From the NCBI RefSeq assembly GCF_037031225.1, contig NZ_JAYEZN010000001.1, positions 1,302,001 to 1,366,000 on the forward strand: a stretch of 64,000 nucleotides of DNA. Reading direction: 5' to 3'. The translations under genes were made by a program, and so were the position numbers. Numbering within the stretch: position 1 is the first letter of the stretch; every line of letters starts with the position of its first letter. The notes beneath the pieces are model-generated. The model did not search any database. It saw only the letters and a list, made by a program, of their open reading frames with translations, and had not been told where the DNA came from. This DNA is from Halorientalis sp. LT38 (GTDB taxonomy: Archaea; Halobacteriota; Halobacteria; Halobacteriales; Haloarculaceae). Positions 1 through 7,573 of this stretch are shown here, in pieces.

Positions 1-190
1 GAGGTGGCAAGAGCACCTCGCCGCAGTCGCCACAGACGCCGCCGAGGAGGTCGCCGTCGGCGAGTGCGTCGAAAAAACCCGGCAGCGTCAGCGGGCTGTC
101 GGCGTCGAGTTCGCCGGGACCGACCCCGCCGTCGGTCGAACTGGAATCGCCCTCCGTGCCCGTCTCGTCCCGGCCACGATCACCCGTCAT
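1..190 (-). CDS. DUF35 zinc-ribbon/OB-fold protein, partial (C-terminus off the window)
   Basis: Read on the minus strand from the ATG at 190, this frame stays open to base 1, so only the first 63 residues are visible. After an acidic, Ser/Gly-rich leader of about 30 residues comes a short segment ending in a CGDCG zinc-knuckle half followed by VLLPP, the usual start of the rubredoxin-like zinc ribbon in DUF35 acyl-CoA-binding OB-fold proteins. Its ATG overlaps the thiolase stop by four bases (ATGA), so the two are translationally coupled. In archaea, DUF35 proteins commonly pair with thiolases and are thought to hold thiolase complexes together; here it is inferred to be the partner of the upstream thiolase. 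Confidence 0.8.
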   Translation of the reverse strand, partial: MTGDRGRDETGTEGDSSSTDGGVGPGELDADSPLTLPGFFDALADGDLLGGVCGDCGEVLLPP

Positions 191-1356
191 TCTGCCACCT
201 CCGCTTCGAGGACGTGCGAGACCGTCATCGCGTCGGCGAGGCCACCCTCGTTGATCAGCAACGCCGTGTCGGCGTCGGCCACCGATCGGTCGCCCGCCTC
301 ACCGGTGAGCTGTTCGTAGGCCTCGATCGCCTGGTAGAGGCCGGTCGCACCGACGGGGTGCCCCCGGGCCTTCAGTCCGCCGCTCGTCGAGAGCGTGACG
401 TCGGTCCAGCCGTCGGCGCGCTCGGTCTGGGGTCGGTGGCTCTGGTAGCCGGTCCCCGGTGGCGCGAACCCGGCGGCCTCCGCGAGTAGCGCCTCGGAGA
501 CGGTGAACGCGTCGTGGACTTCGGCGACGTCGACGTCCGCGGCCGTGACGCCCGCCTCGTCGTAGGCCGTCTCGACGGCGGCCTGGGCGCCTTCGAGGTG
601 GGTCATGTCTTTCTCGGCGACGCCGATGCCGCCTGCGGCCGCACCGGTGCCGGTCACGGCGACCGCCGGCGCGTCCAGATCGGCGGCGAGTTCGGGCGTG
701 GTCACGAGGGCAACCGCCGCACCGTCCCCGACGGGGGCACAGTCGTAGCGTTTCAGCGGTTGGGCCACCGGTGGCGACTCGAGGACGTCCTCGATGGCGA
801 CTTCCTTCCGGAACTGCGCACGCGGGTTCGCCAGCGCGTTGTCGTGGTTCTTGACGGCGATGGCGGCGAGGTCGCGCTCGGTCGCGTCGGTCTCGTGGAG
901 GTACCGGCGGGCCAGCAACGCGTACTGGCTGGGCGCGGTCGCGCCCGAGCGCTGTTCGATCGGTCGGTCGAACGCCGCCGAGAGCGACTCGGTCGCGCCG
1001 CCGGTGCCACCGGCGGACATCTTCTCGAGGCCGCAGGCGAGGACGGCGTCGTGTTCGCCCGTCCGCACGTCCTTGACCGCGTGGCGGAGCGCGAGCGCGC
1101 CCGCAGCGGCACAGGCTTCGACGCGCTCGGCGGGCACGTTGCGCAGCCCCGCCCACTCCGCGAGCACCGATCCCTGCATGATCTGATGTTCGTATCGCTC
1201 GGACTGTGCGCCGACGTACACTGCCTCGACCAGGTCCGCTGGATCGGGCAACCCGTCGAAAGCCTCCGCGAGTGCGACCGAGAACATGTCCCGTCCCGGG
1301 AGGTCGGACGTCTCGACCGGCGGTGCACCGACCGCCGCGATCATGGGCGTCGTCAT
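187..1356 (-). CDS. Thiolase family protein (acetyl-CoA acyltransferase, SCP2-type)
   Basis: A 389-residue protein, the normal length for an archaeal thiolase. The probable nucleophile is Cys82 in the segment EACAAAGALAL. The C-terminal half has the GHPVGATG motif carrying a catalytic histidine. Near the end it has NEGG where bacterial biosynthetic thiolases have a Cys-x-Gly motif, which fits the SCP2-like branch. The reaction is thiolytic cleavage or condensation of acyl-CoA, here probably the last step of beta-oxidation or of a branched-chain acid route. The next gene is a DUF35 protein overlapping by four bases. The start is the ATG at 1356, giving MTTPMIAAVGA directly at the first beta strand. 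Substrate chain length cannot be read from the sequence. Confidence 0.88.
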   Translation of the reverse strand: MTTPMIAAVGAPPVETSDLPGRDMFSVALAEAFDGLPDPADLVEAVYVGAQSERYEHQIMQGSVLAEWAGLRNVPAERVEACAAAGALALRHAVKDVRTGEHDAVLACGLEKMSAGGTGGATESLSAAFDRPIEQRSGATAPSQYALLARRYLHETDATERDLAAIAVKNHDNALANPRAQFRKEVAIEDVLESPPVAQPLKRYDCAPVGDGAAVALVTTPELAADLDAPAVAVTGTGAAAGGIGVAEKDMTHLEGAQAAVETAYDEAGVTAADVDVAEVHDAFTVSEALLAEAAGFAPPGTGYQSHRPQTERADGWTDVTLSTSGGLKARGHPVGATGLYQAIEAYEQLTGEAGDRSVADADTALLINEGGLADAMTVSHVLEAEVAE

Positions 1357-1410
1357 GTTCGCCGACTTCGGCCCGGTCGCTAATAGACCTTCTCTTGCCC
1401 GGAACGACGG

Positions 1411-1578
1411 TCACTCGACGTCCGTCAGGTCCGCTGGCCGATCCACGTCGCGGTGGACCCCGTAATCGCCCGTTTCGACGGCGACTGCGCCTTCCGCCGG
1501 GGTCAGCAGCGCCGCCGCCCGCAGTTCGAGGACGGTTTCGACGGCGGCCTCGCGCCAGCACATGTCGTCGTGGGTCAT
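1411..1578 (-). CDS. Small hypothetical protein (55 aa)
   Basis: A short acidic frame starting MTHDDMCWREA at the ATG at 1578 and ending 54 bases before the thiolase start. It has one Cys and no recognised domain. Composition (acidic, Ala/Glu/Val rich, periodic third-position G/C) is like the neighbouring real genes and unlike the flanking non-coding DNA, which is why it is listed. A longer frame begins upstream, but that extension is Arg/Gly-rich and less protein-like. It could be cotranscribed with the thiolase. Function unknown; it may still be spurious. Confidence 0.4.
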   Translation of the reverse strand: MTHDDMCWREAAVETVLELRAAALLTPAEGAVAVETGDYGVHRDVDRPADLTDVE

Positions 1579-2128
1579 TGCCCCGCAGTAACGGGCACGT
1601 GCCGAAAAATACCGTCGACCGCCCACCGCCGGCCCGAATATCATCGAATAAACTATAATCTGTAGGTGATATGTATGACCGGAAATCGGCCTACCTGGTC
1701 CGCGACGGGCGGGACAGTTTGTGGGCGGCGAACTCTACACAGGCTCGTCCGACATTATCGAACGCGATCGGAACGCCAGCGAGGCCCGTGACGCCCGGGA
1801 GAAACCGACTCGAAGTCGGGCCAGGCACGCAGATGATGGGGGTGACAGCCAATCGCCACTCCTCGAGTGATCGGAACCCGGTCAACTGTGGCCGCCTCGA
1901 AAACCTGTACGTTAGGACATAATATGTGCCATGTGTATGAATAAAAATACTATCGAGGGTAATACGCTCCACCTCGGTTCTGCACTCGTCGCGTCCGCTG
2001 CCCGTGTGCGATGTGTACCCGACCGGGCGGGTTTGCTCGCTCCGACCTAGACCGATAGCACGTGGGCAGAACTCCCGCTCTGTCCTGGCACAACAAGAAT
2101 TATACAAGGAGATACCGAACTGGGAGAC
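1579..2128. other. Intergenic region, no gene recognised
   Basis: About 550 bases, visibly richer in A+T than the rest of the window, especially 1640-1680 and 1915-1960. Open frames on both strands here give Cys/Ser/Arg-rich translations without the acidic bias of haloarchaeal proteins, so none is called. The right end holds the promoter of the SMC-like gene. No tRNA fold, CRISPR repeat or obvious terminator was found by eye. Confidence 0.5.
2098..2105 (+). promoter_or_regulatory. TATA box of the SMC-like gene
   Basis: AATTATAC lies 24-31 bases before the ATG at 2129, the spacing expected for a leaderless or nearly leaderless haloarchaeal transcript. It follows an A/C-rich stretch that could serve as the BRE. 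Confidence 0.6.
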
Positions 2129-4084
2129 ATGCAACGAGAGAAAACGAGGGGGAGTGTAGAAGTTGAGAATATCGGGGGGATCGACCAGACACAGGTCGAT
2201 CTCTCACCGGGGGTAAACGTTCTCTCTGGCCGGAATGCGACGAACCGGACCTCGTTCTTACGAGCGATACTGATGGCGCTGGGAAGTGACGAGACGGCGT
2301 TGAAAGGCGACGCCGACGAGGGGTACGTCGAACTTACCCTCGGGGGTGAGACGTACACACGAACGCTCGAGCGCAAGAACGGTCGGGTGACGACGGATGG
2401 GGACCCTTACCTCTCCGATCCGGAGATTCTGGACCTGTTCGGAGCGCTCCTGGAGGACAACGAGGCGCGCCGGACTGTCGAGCAGGGCACCGACTTCCGG
2501 GAGATCATCATGCGCCCGGTCGACACCGACGAGATCCAGCGGCGGATCGACCGACTGCTCGACGAGCGAGAACGGATCACCGATGAGATCGAAGAGATCG
2601 ACTCGCTGTCCGAGGAACGAACGAAACTGGAGAAAAAGCGTCAGCGGATCGAAGATCGAATCGAGGAGACCCGCGAGAAACTGAAAGAAAAGCGCGAGGA
2701 GATCGAGGCCGCCGACGGGAGCGTCGAAGACACGCGCAAGGAAAAAGAGAAGATCGAAGCGCACATGAGCGACCTGCAGTCGGCCCGGTCCCGCCTGGAG
2801 GATGTCCGCCACCAGCTGGAGACCGAGCGCGAGAGTCTCGCGTCGCTCCGTGAGGAGCAGTCCGACCTCGCGGACGAACTCGACGACCTTCCGGACACGC
2901 CAGCGGGCGAGATCGACGAGATCGAGTCCCGCCTGCAGCGGTTGCGCGGGCGCAAGGAGGAACTGGGATCGACGATCTCGGAGCTACAAAACGTCGTCAG
3001 CTTCAACGAGGAGATGTTGGAGGGCGACGACACCGAGTTGGTCGAATCGCTCGCCGGCAACGGCGACACCGAGTCCGACGACGAGGGGGCCATCACGGAC
3101 CAACTCCTCGACGACGACCAGACGGTCTCGTGCTGGACGTGTGGCTCGGCCGTCGAGATGGTCGAGATCGAAGAGACGGTCGATCAGTTGCGGTCGCTTC
3201 GGCAGTCGAAGTTCGCGGAGCGAAACGAGATCGACGACCAGATCGACGAGCTGAAGTCCGAACAACGGAGCTACCGGAAAGAACAGCAGCGCCGCGAGGA
3301 CATCACCCGGAAGCTCGACCGCATCGAAGAGGAGATCGAGGAGCGCGAGGAGCGCATCGAACAGTTGACCGAAGAGCGTGCGGAGTATGAGACCGAAGTC
3401 GAGGACACGGAGGCGACCGTCGACGAACTACAGGCCGAGACCGAGAGCGAGATCCTCGAGCGTCACAAGGAAGCCAATCAGCTGGAGTTCGAGCTCGACC
3501 AGCACCGCCAGGAACACGACGAGGTCGAAGAGCGCATCGCGGAGATCGAGGACCGTCTCGGCACCCGCGACGAGCTCGAAGCCGAGCGCGAGCAGGTCAA
3601 GGACCAACTGTCCGAACTCAGAACCCACGTCGAACGGATCGAGGAACGCGCCATCGAGGAGTTCAATACCCACATGGAGAACGTCCTCGACGTCCTCGAG
3701 TACGCGAACATCGAACGCATCTGGATCGAGCGCAAGGAGCGTGAGGTCCGCGAGGGTCGCCGGAAGGTCTCGAAGAGCGTGTTCGACCTCCACCTCGTTC
3801 GAACCTCGGAGTCCGGGGCGACCTACGAGGACACGGTCGACCACCTCAGTGAGAGCGAGCGAGAGGTGACCGGCCTCGTGTTCTCGCTGGCGGGCTACCT
3901 CGCACACGAGGTGTACGAGCAGATCCCGGCCATCTTGCTCGACTCGCTAGAGGCCATCGACTCCGACCGCATCGCTGCACTCATCGAGTACCTGGAGCAG
4001 TACGCCGACAACCTCGTCGTCGCGCTACTGCCCGAGGACGCCGCCGCCCTCCCGGACGACTACCACTACGTGGAGTCGATCTGA
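2129..4084 (+). CDS. Archaeal SMC/Rad50-like coiled-coil ATPase (Sph family)
   Basis: 651 residues with SMC/Rad50 architecture: an N-terminal nucleotide-binding half (about 1-140), a long charged coiled coil broken near the middle by CWTC (Cys335, Cys338) like a Rad50 zinc hook, a returning coiled coil to about residue 520, then a C-terminal half with a signature-like LSESE near 575 and a Walker B-like AILLDSLEAID near 605. The P-loop is unusual: GRNATNRTS at 34-42 has Asn-Arg where Gly-Lys is expected. I associate this variant with the archaea-specific SMC-related proteins (Sph). The gene is convergent with an rdfA-like gene; as I recall, the Haloferax volcanii pair Sph3/RdfA is needed for rod-shaped cells. 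Likely a cytoplasmic, membrane- or DNA-associated shape or architecture factor rather than a repair protein; this role is inferred. Confidence 0.85.
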   Translation: MQREKTRGSVEVENIGGIDQTQVDLSPGVNVLSGRNATNRTSFLRAILMALGSDETALKGDADEGYVELTLGGETYTRTLERKNGRVTTDGDPYLSDPEILDLFGALLEDNEARRTVEQGTDFREIIMRPVDTDEIQRRIDRLLDERERITDEIEEIDSLSEERTKLEKKRQRIEDRIEETREKLKEKREEIEAADGSVEDTRKEKEKIEAHMSDLQSARSRLEDVRHQLETERESLASLREEQSDLADELDDLPDTPAGEIDEIESRLQRLRGRKEELGSTISELQNVVSFNEEMLEGDDTELVESLAGNGDTESDDEGAITDQLLDDDQTVSCWTCGSAVEMVEIEETVDQLRSLRQSKFAERNEIDDQIDELKSEQRSYRKEQQRREDITRKLDRIEEEIEEREERIEQLTEERAEYETEVEDTEATVDELQAETESEILERHKEANQLEFELDQHRQEHDEVEERIAEIEDRLGTRDELEAEREQVKDQLSELRTHVERIEERAIEEFNTHMENVLDVLEYANIERIWIERKEREVREGRRKVSKSVFDLHLVRTSESGATYEDTVDHLSESEREVTGLVFSLAGYLAHEVYEQIPAILLDSLEAIDSDRIAALIEYLEQYADNLVVALLPEDAAALPDDYHYVESI

Positions 4085-4173
4085 CGACCGCGTCCGGGCC
4101 GACGGACCCCCATTACAGAACTATGGGTGTAATGGGACCCGCAGGAACGAATTTTCGCTGGCCGTCGCCCGCG

Positions 4174-4791
4174 TCACGCCTCGCAGTCACAGCCCTGCTC
4201 GTCGAGGAGGTCAGCGATCGAGCGGTGGGCGCCACAGTCCCGACAGACCACGTCGACGGTGACCAGGACCTCGAACTCGCCGAGAGTGATGACGTCCGCG
4301 TCGCGCAGTCGCGTAAGTGAGGTCTCCGTCACCGCACTCAGTCGACTCTGGAGGCGCTGGATGGTCTCACGGATCGATGCGACGCGGTCGGTCCCGTCGT
4401 TTTTCTTCTGGACGCCCCGGCCCTTGGTGAGGTAGGTGTGGATCGCCTGATGGGTGACGAAATCACGTTCGAGTTGCTCCACGTCGATGCCGTCTCGCTC
4501 GAGCGCTCGGCGCACCTGCGTGCGGTCGCCGCTGCTCGTGTCCTCGTCGGCCAACGCGCGGTAGGTGGTCTCGACTTCCCCGTCGAGAGGTCGCTCGCCG
4601 CGTTCTTCGAGCGCCGCCCGGAGGACGGCGAGGTTGAACTCCTCGGCCAGTTCGCGGAGGCTGTGGGACTCGCCGTCGGCGCCCAGCCACCGCCGCTCCA
4701 GGCGCTCGCCCATCCCCGTCAGATCGTAGCGCTCGATGACCTTTCCCACCTTGTACGTCGCACCGTCCGTGTCGGCGTTCCCCGTCGTCAT
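4174..4791 (-). CDS. rdfA: Rod-determining factor A-like protein
   Basis: A 205-residue protein from the ATG at 4791. I recognise the family from the opening KVGKVIERYDLTGMG, the central SLRELAEEFN, the block VTHQAIHTYLTK and the C-terminal cysteines (Cys183, Cys186, Cys201, Cys203), which form a probable zinc site. The middle looks like winged-helix or adaptor helices. RdfA is a haloarchaeal protein required for rod morphology in Haloferax. The neighbouring convergent SMC-like gene fits that assignment. A frame extends 72 codons upstream of this start, but that part is not acidic and runs through the promoter, so the internal ATG with a TATA box 25-33 bases before it was chosen. No membrane segment is seen. 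Confidence 0.82.
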   Translation of the reverse strand: MTTGNADTDGATYKVGKVIERYDLTGMGERLERRWLGADGESHSLRELAEEFNLAVLRAALEERGERPLDGEVETTYRALADEDTSSGDRTQVRRALERDGIDVEQLERDFVTHQAIHTYLTKGRGVQKKNDGTDRVASIRETIQRLQSRLSAVTETSLTRLRDADVITLGEFEVLVTVDVVCRDCGAHRSIADLLDEQGCDCEA

Positions 4792-4815
4792 TTTCACGAC
4801 CGTATACCACTGCAG

Positions 4816-4824
4816 TACTAAAAC
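4816..4824 (-). promoter_or_regulatory. TATA box of rdfA
   Basis: On the minus strand the sequence reads GTTTTAGTA, 25-33 bases before the ATG at 4791. This supports the shorter start chosen for rdfA. Confidence 0.5.
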
Positions 4825-5123
4825 GTTGCCACCGCCGGCGGACCAACTGCGTGCGATGGTCGCCGTCTCCGGCCCGCGAACCGCCGTCTCACCGCCGCTG
4901 AACCGAACCGCGACTACGGCCACCAATCCACGCCCGATCGTGTCCGACGATACCGAACGAAATCCCGGCTCCGAGTCTGGCAGGGTCCCGTTCGATTGTA
5001 CCATCACAGTTCCGGGACACTCGATACTCGCATCTACAGGGATCGTAACCCATGATCCGTCTGAATTCCTCCAGCCGGAAATCTCCCGGAAGCCGGGAAA
5101 CGTGTCCGACGATATCGGATAGA

Positions 5124-5129
5124 TTTAAG
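5124..5129 (+). promoter_or_regulatory. TATA box of the IclR regulator
   Basis: TTTAAG lies 26-31 bases before the ATG at 5155, placing transcription start at or next to the start codon. Confidence 0.6.
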
Positions 5130-5154
5130 TTTGCGTGACAGAGTGTGTGGTGTA

Positions 5155-5919
5155 ATGAATCACGACGACTCAGTCAACATCGAAGCGACGCGGACGAGCC
5201 TCACCGTGGTCGAACTCCTCCACGAACTCGACGGCGCGGGCGTGACCGAGTTGGCCGACCGCCTGGAAAAGCCCAAGAGCACGGTCCACGATCACCTGCG
5301 GACGCTACACGATCTGGAGTACGTCGTCAAGGTCGACGGCAGCTACCGGGTCAGTACCAAGTTCCTCGAACTCGGCGAATACGAGCGCGAGAGCCTGCCA
5401 GTCTACGACATTGCCAAGCCGGAACTGGATGCCCTGGCCGACCGGACCGGCGACCACGCCAACCTGATGATCGAGGAACACGGCAAGGGCGTCTACATCT
5501 ATAAGAGTACGGGCACGGACGCCGCGCGCCTCGACACCTACCCCGGCTTCCGGACGCCGTTACACTCTACGGCCCTGGGGAAGGCCATCTTCTCGGAGAT
5601 GCCCGACGAACGTATCCACGAGATCGTCGACGAGGTCAGTCTCCCGGAGATCACACCGCACACGATCACCGAACGGGACCAGCTGTTCGAGGAGATCGAG
5701 ACGATTCGCGACCAGGGCTTCGCCATCGACCGCGAGGAGCGCGCCGAGGGTATCCAGTGCGTGGCCGCGCCGGTCAACGCGGGCGGTGGCGACCGTCTGG
5801 CCGCCGTCAGCGTCTCCGGCCTCGCGAGCAAGATGCGCGGCGACCGCCTCACCGAGGAAGTGCCGGAACTGGTCATGCGAACCGCCAACAAGATCGAAGT
5901 CGCGCTGAAGTACTCTTGA
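5155..5919 (+). CDS. IclR family transcriptional regulator
   Basis: 254 residues with the two-part IclR layout. A winged helix-turn-helix at about 15-75 has the recognition stretch VTELADRLEKPKSTVHDHLR. An effector-binding IclR domain at about 80-250 includes the typical LHSTALGKAIF and the later GIQCVAAPV. IclR regulators usually control nearby catabolic genes in response to a pathway acid. Downstream on the other strand is the branched-chain 2-oxoacid dehydrogenase operon (convergent, 24 bases between stops), which is a plausible but unproven target. A GTG-type start 24 bases upstream is also possible, but the ATG at 5155 fits the TATA spacing. Confidence 0.92.
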   Translation: MNHDDSVNIEATRTSLTVVELLHELDGAGVTELADRLEKPKSTVHDHLRTLHDLEYVVKVDGSYRVSTKFLELGEYERESLPVYDIAKPELDALADRTGDHANLMIEEHGKGVYIYKSTGTDAARLDTYPGFRTPLHSTALGKAIFSEMPDERIHEIVDEVSLPEITPHTITERDQLFEEIETIRDQGFAIDREERAEGIQCVAAPVNAGGGDRLAAVSVSGLASKMRGDRLTEEVPELVMRTANKIEVALKYS

Positions 5920-5943
5920 TGCGCGTCCGGCGATGTCGGACGG

Positions 5944-7572
5944 TCACTCCAGGAGCAGGAGGTCGGGGTCTCGCAGGTACGTCTTGACGGCGTTGACGAA
6001 CCGGGCCGCGTCCGCGCCGTCGGCGATCCGGTGGTCGAACGACAGTGAGAGTGTCAGGACGTGCCGGGGGACGACCTCGCCACTCACGCCGTCGTCGGCC
6101 GGTTCGTCGGACTCGACGACCCGGGGCTTTTTCTTGATAGCCCCGATGCCGAGGATCGCGGCCTCGGGGTAGTTGACGATCGGCGTCCCGTACTCACCGC
6201 CGACCGCGCCGAAGTTGGTGACGGTGAACGTTCCGCCCTGCAGGTCGTCCAGGTCGATCGTCCGATCGCGTGCCCGCTCGACCAGGTCGGTCGTCGTCCG
6301 TGCAATCTCCAGGACCGACTTCTCGTCGACGGCCTCGACGACGGGCACCATCAGGCCGGCGTCGGTCGCCGTTGCCACGCCGATGTCGTAGTCCTCTAGC
6401 ATGACGATCTCCGCTGCGTCCTCGTCGAGGCGCGCGTTGAAACGGGGAAACTCCTGTAGCGCCGCGACGACGGCCTTGAGGATCAGCGGCATGTACGTGA
6501 GATCGACGCCGCGCTCGGCCGCCCGCTCGCGGAGTCGGTCGCGGACCGCCACCAGCTCCGTCACGTCGACTTCGTCGTGATGGGTGACGTGTGGGACGGT
6601 GAACTTCGACTCGGTCATCCGCTCGCCGATGGTCCGCCGGACGCCCTCGTAGGGGACGCGCTCGCCGGCGGTGGGCCCCGCGTCGGGACTCGGTGTCGCC
6701 GTCGTCCCACCAGCCGAACCGCTCCCGGGCTCGCTCGTCGTCACCCTCTCACCCGTCCGGTCGGGCTCGCCACTCGCGGCGAACTCCCGGACGGCCTCGG
6801 CGCTGACGAACGCCTCGCCGTTGCGTTCCTCGACCATCGGCACCCGGTTCAGGTCGACGTCCAGTTCGCGGGCCAGCCCACGGGTCGCGGGGACCGCCAG
6901 GGTCTGCTCGCGGTCGGCTGGAGTCGCCCCGGAAGCGGGCCGGGTGTCAGCCGTGCCCGCCTGCTCTGCGTTCGCCGGCGCGCCCTGCGACGCCACACCC
7001 GCCGTCGTGGGGGCTGCCGTGTCGTCGCTCGCGGAGACGGTGTCGTCGGCGACACCGTCGTCGCCCTGGTTCGTGTCGTCGGTGCCTGCGGCCGCTCGGA
7101 CGTCGCCCTCGGTGATGCGCCTGCCCGCACTGGAGTTGGCGACCGACCCGAGGTCGACGCCGAGTTCGCGGGCGAGGCGTCGTACGCGGGGTGGCGCGAT
7201 CATCCGCCCGTCGGCCGTCTCACTCTCGTCGTTCTCGTGCCCCTCGCCGTCGGCCTCCGAACCGCCGCTCGGATCGGCCGCGTCGGCGGCTTCGTCAGTC
7301 TCGTCGGCCTCGTCGGCCGCGTCGGCGGGTCCGGCGTCCGTCGCGAACGTCACGATGACCTCGCCGACCGGAACTACCTCGCCGGCCTCGGCGTGCAGTT
7401 CCTGGACGCTGCCGGTCACGGGCGCGGGCACCTCGACGACCGCCTTGTCGGTCTCGACCTCGACGATGGGCTGGTCTTCCGAGACGGCCTCGCCGGGGCC
7501 GACGAGCCACTGGACGATCTCCGCCTCGGTCAGCCCCTCGCCCACGTCGGGAAGTACGAACTCGACCGTCAT
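5944..7572 (-). CDS. 2-oxoacid dehydrogenase E2 (dihydrolipoyl acyltransferase)
   Basis: 542 residues, a full E2 chain. An N-terminal lipoyl domain (about 1-78) has the lipoylated Lys43 in VETDKAVVE. Two peripheral-subunit-binding-like segments follow, at about 125-162 and 225-266, separated by acidic and Ala/Thr/Gly-rich linkers. The acyltransferase domain starts near 305 and carries DHRIADG at 513-519 with the catalytic histidine. It transfers the acyl group from E1 to CoA. It is the last gene of the LeuDH-E1alpha-E1beta-E2 operon, one base after the E1beta stop. The E3 gene is not adjacent. Having two E3/E1-binding modules is noteworthy. Leucine dehydrogenase in the same operon points to branched-chain 2-oxoacids rather than pyruvate. 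Confidence 0.92.
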   Translation of the reverse strand: MTVEFVLPDVGEGLTEAEIVQWLVGPGEAVSEDQPIVEVETDKAVVEVPAPVTGSVQELHAEAGEVVPVGEVIVTFATDAGPADAADEADETDEAADAADPSGGSEADGEGHENDESETADGRMIAPPRVRRLARELGVDLGSVANSSAGRRITEGDVRAAAGTDDTNQGDDGVADDTVSASDDTAAPTTAGVASQGAPANAEQAGTADTRPASGATPADREQTLAVPATRGLARELDVDLNRVPMVEERNGEAFVSAEAVREFAASGEPDRTGERVTTSEPGSGSAGGTTATPSPDAGPTAGERVPYEGVRRTIGERMTESKFTVPHVTHHDEVDVTELVAVRDRLRERAAERGVDLTYMPLILKAVVAALQEFPRFNARLDEDAAEIVMLEDYDIGVATATDAGLMVPVVEAVDEKSVLEIARTTTDLVERARDRTIDLDDLQGGTFTVTNFGAVGGEYGTPIVNYPEAAILGIGAIKKKPRVVESDEPADDGVSGEVVPRHVLTLSLSFDHRIADGADAARFVNAVKTYLRDPDLLLLE

Positions 7573-7573
7573 G

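Larger units (their letters stand above)
4792..5154. other. Divergent intergenic region between rdfA and the IclR gene
   Basis: 363 bases holding the two outward promoters, at 4816-4824 for rdfA and 5124-5129 for the regulator. The middle is G+C rich, and its open frames lack haloarchaeal coding character. The inverted segment around 5080-5100 (CCGGAAATCTCCCGG with a following GCCGGG) could be a regulator site; nothing else is recognised. Confidence 0.5.

Noticed and set aside
1691-2134. Minus-strand open frame of 147 codons in the gap before the SMC-like gene
   Set aside because: Cys/Arg/Ser-rich translation without acidic bias, overlaps the promoter and start of a well-supported gene; no recognised domain.
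4736-5122. Plus-strand open frame of 128 codons across the rdfA/iclR intergenic region
   Set aside because: Thr/Pro/Ser-rich, covers both promoters, and overlaps the rdfA start; not protein-like for this genome.
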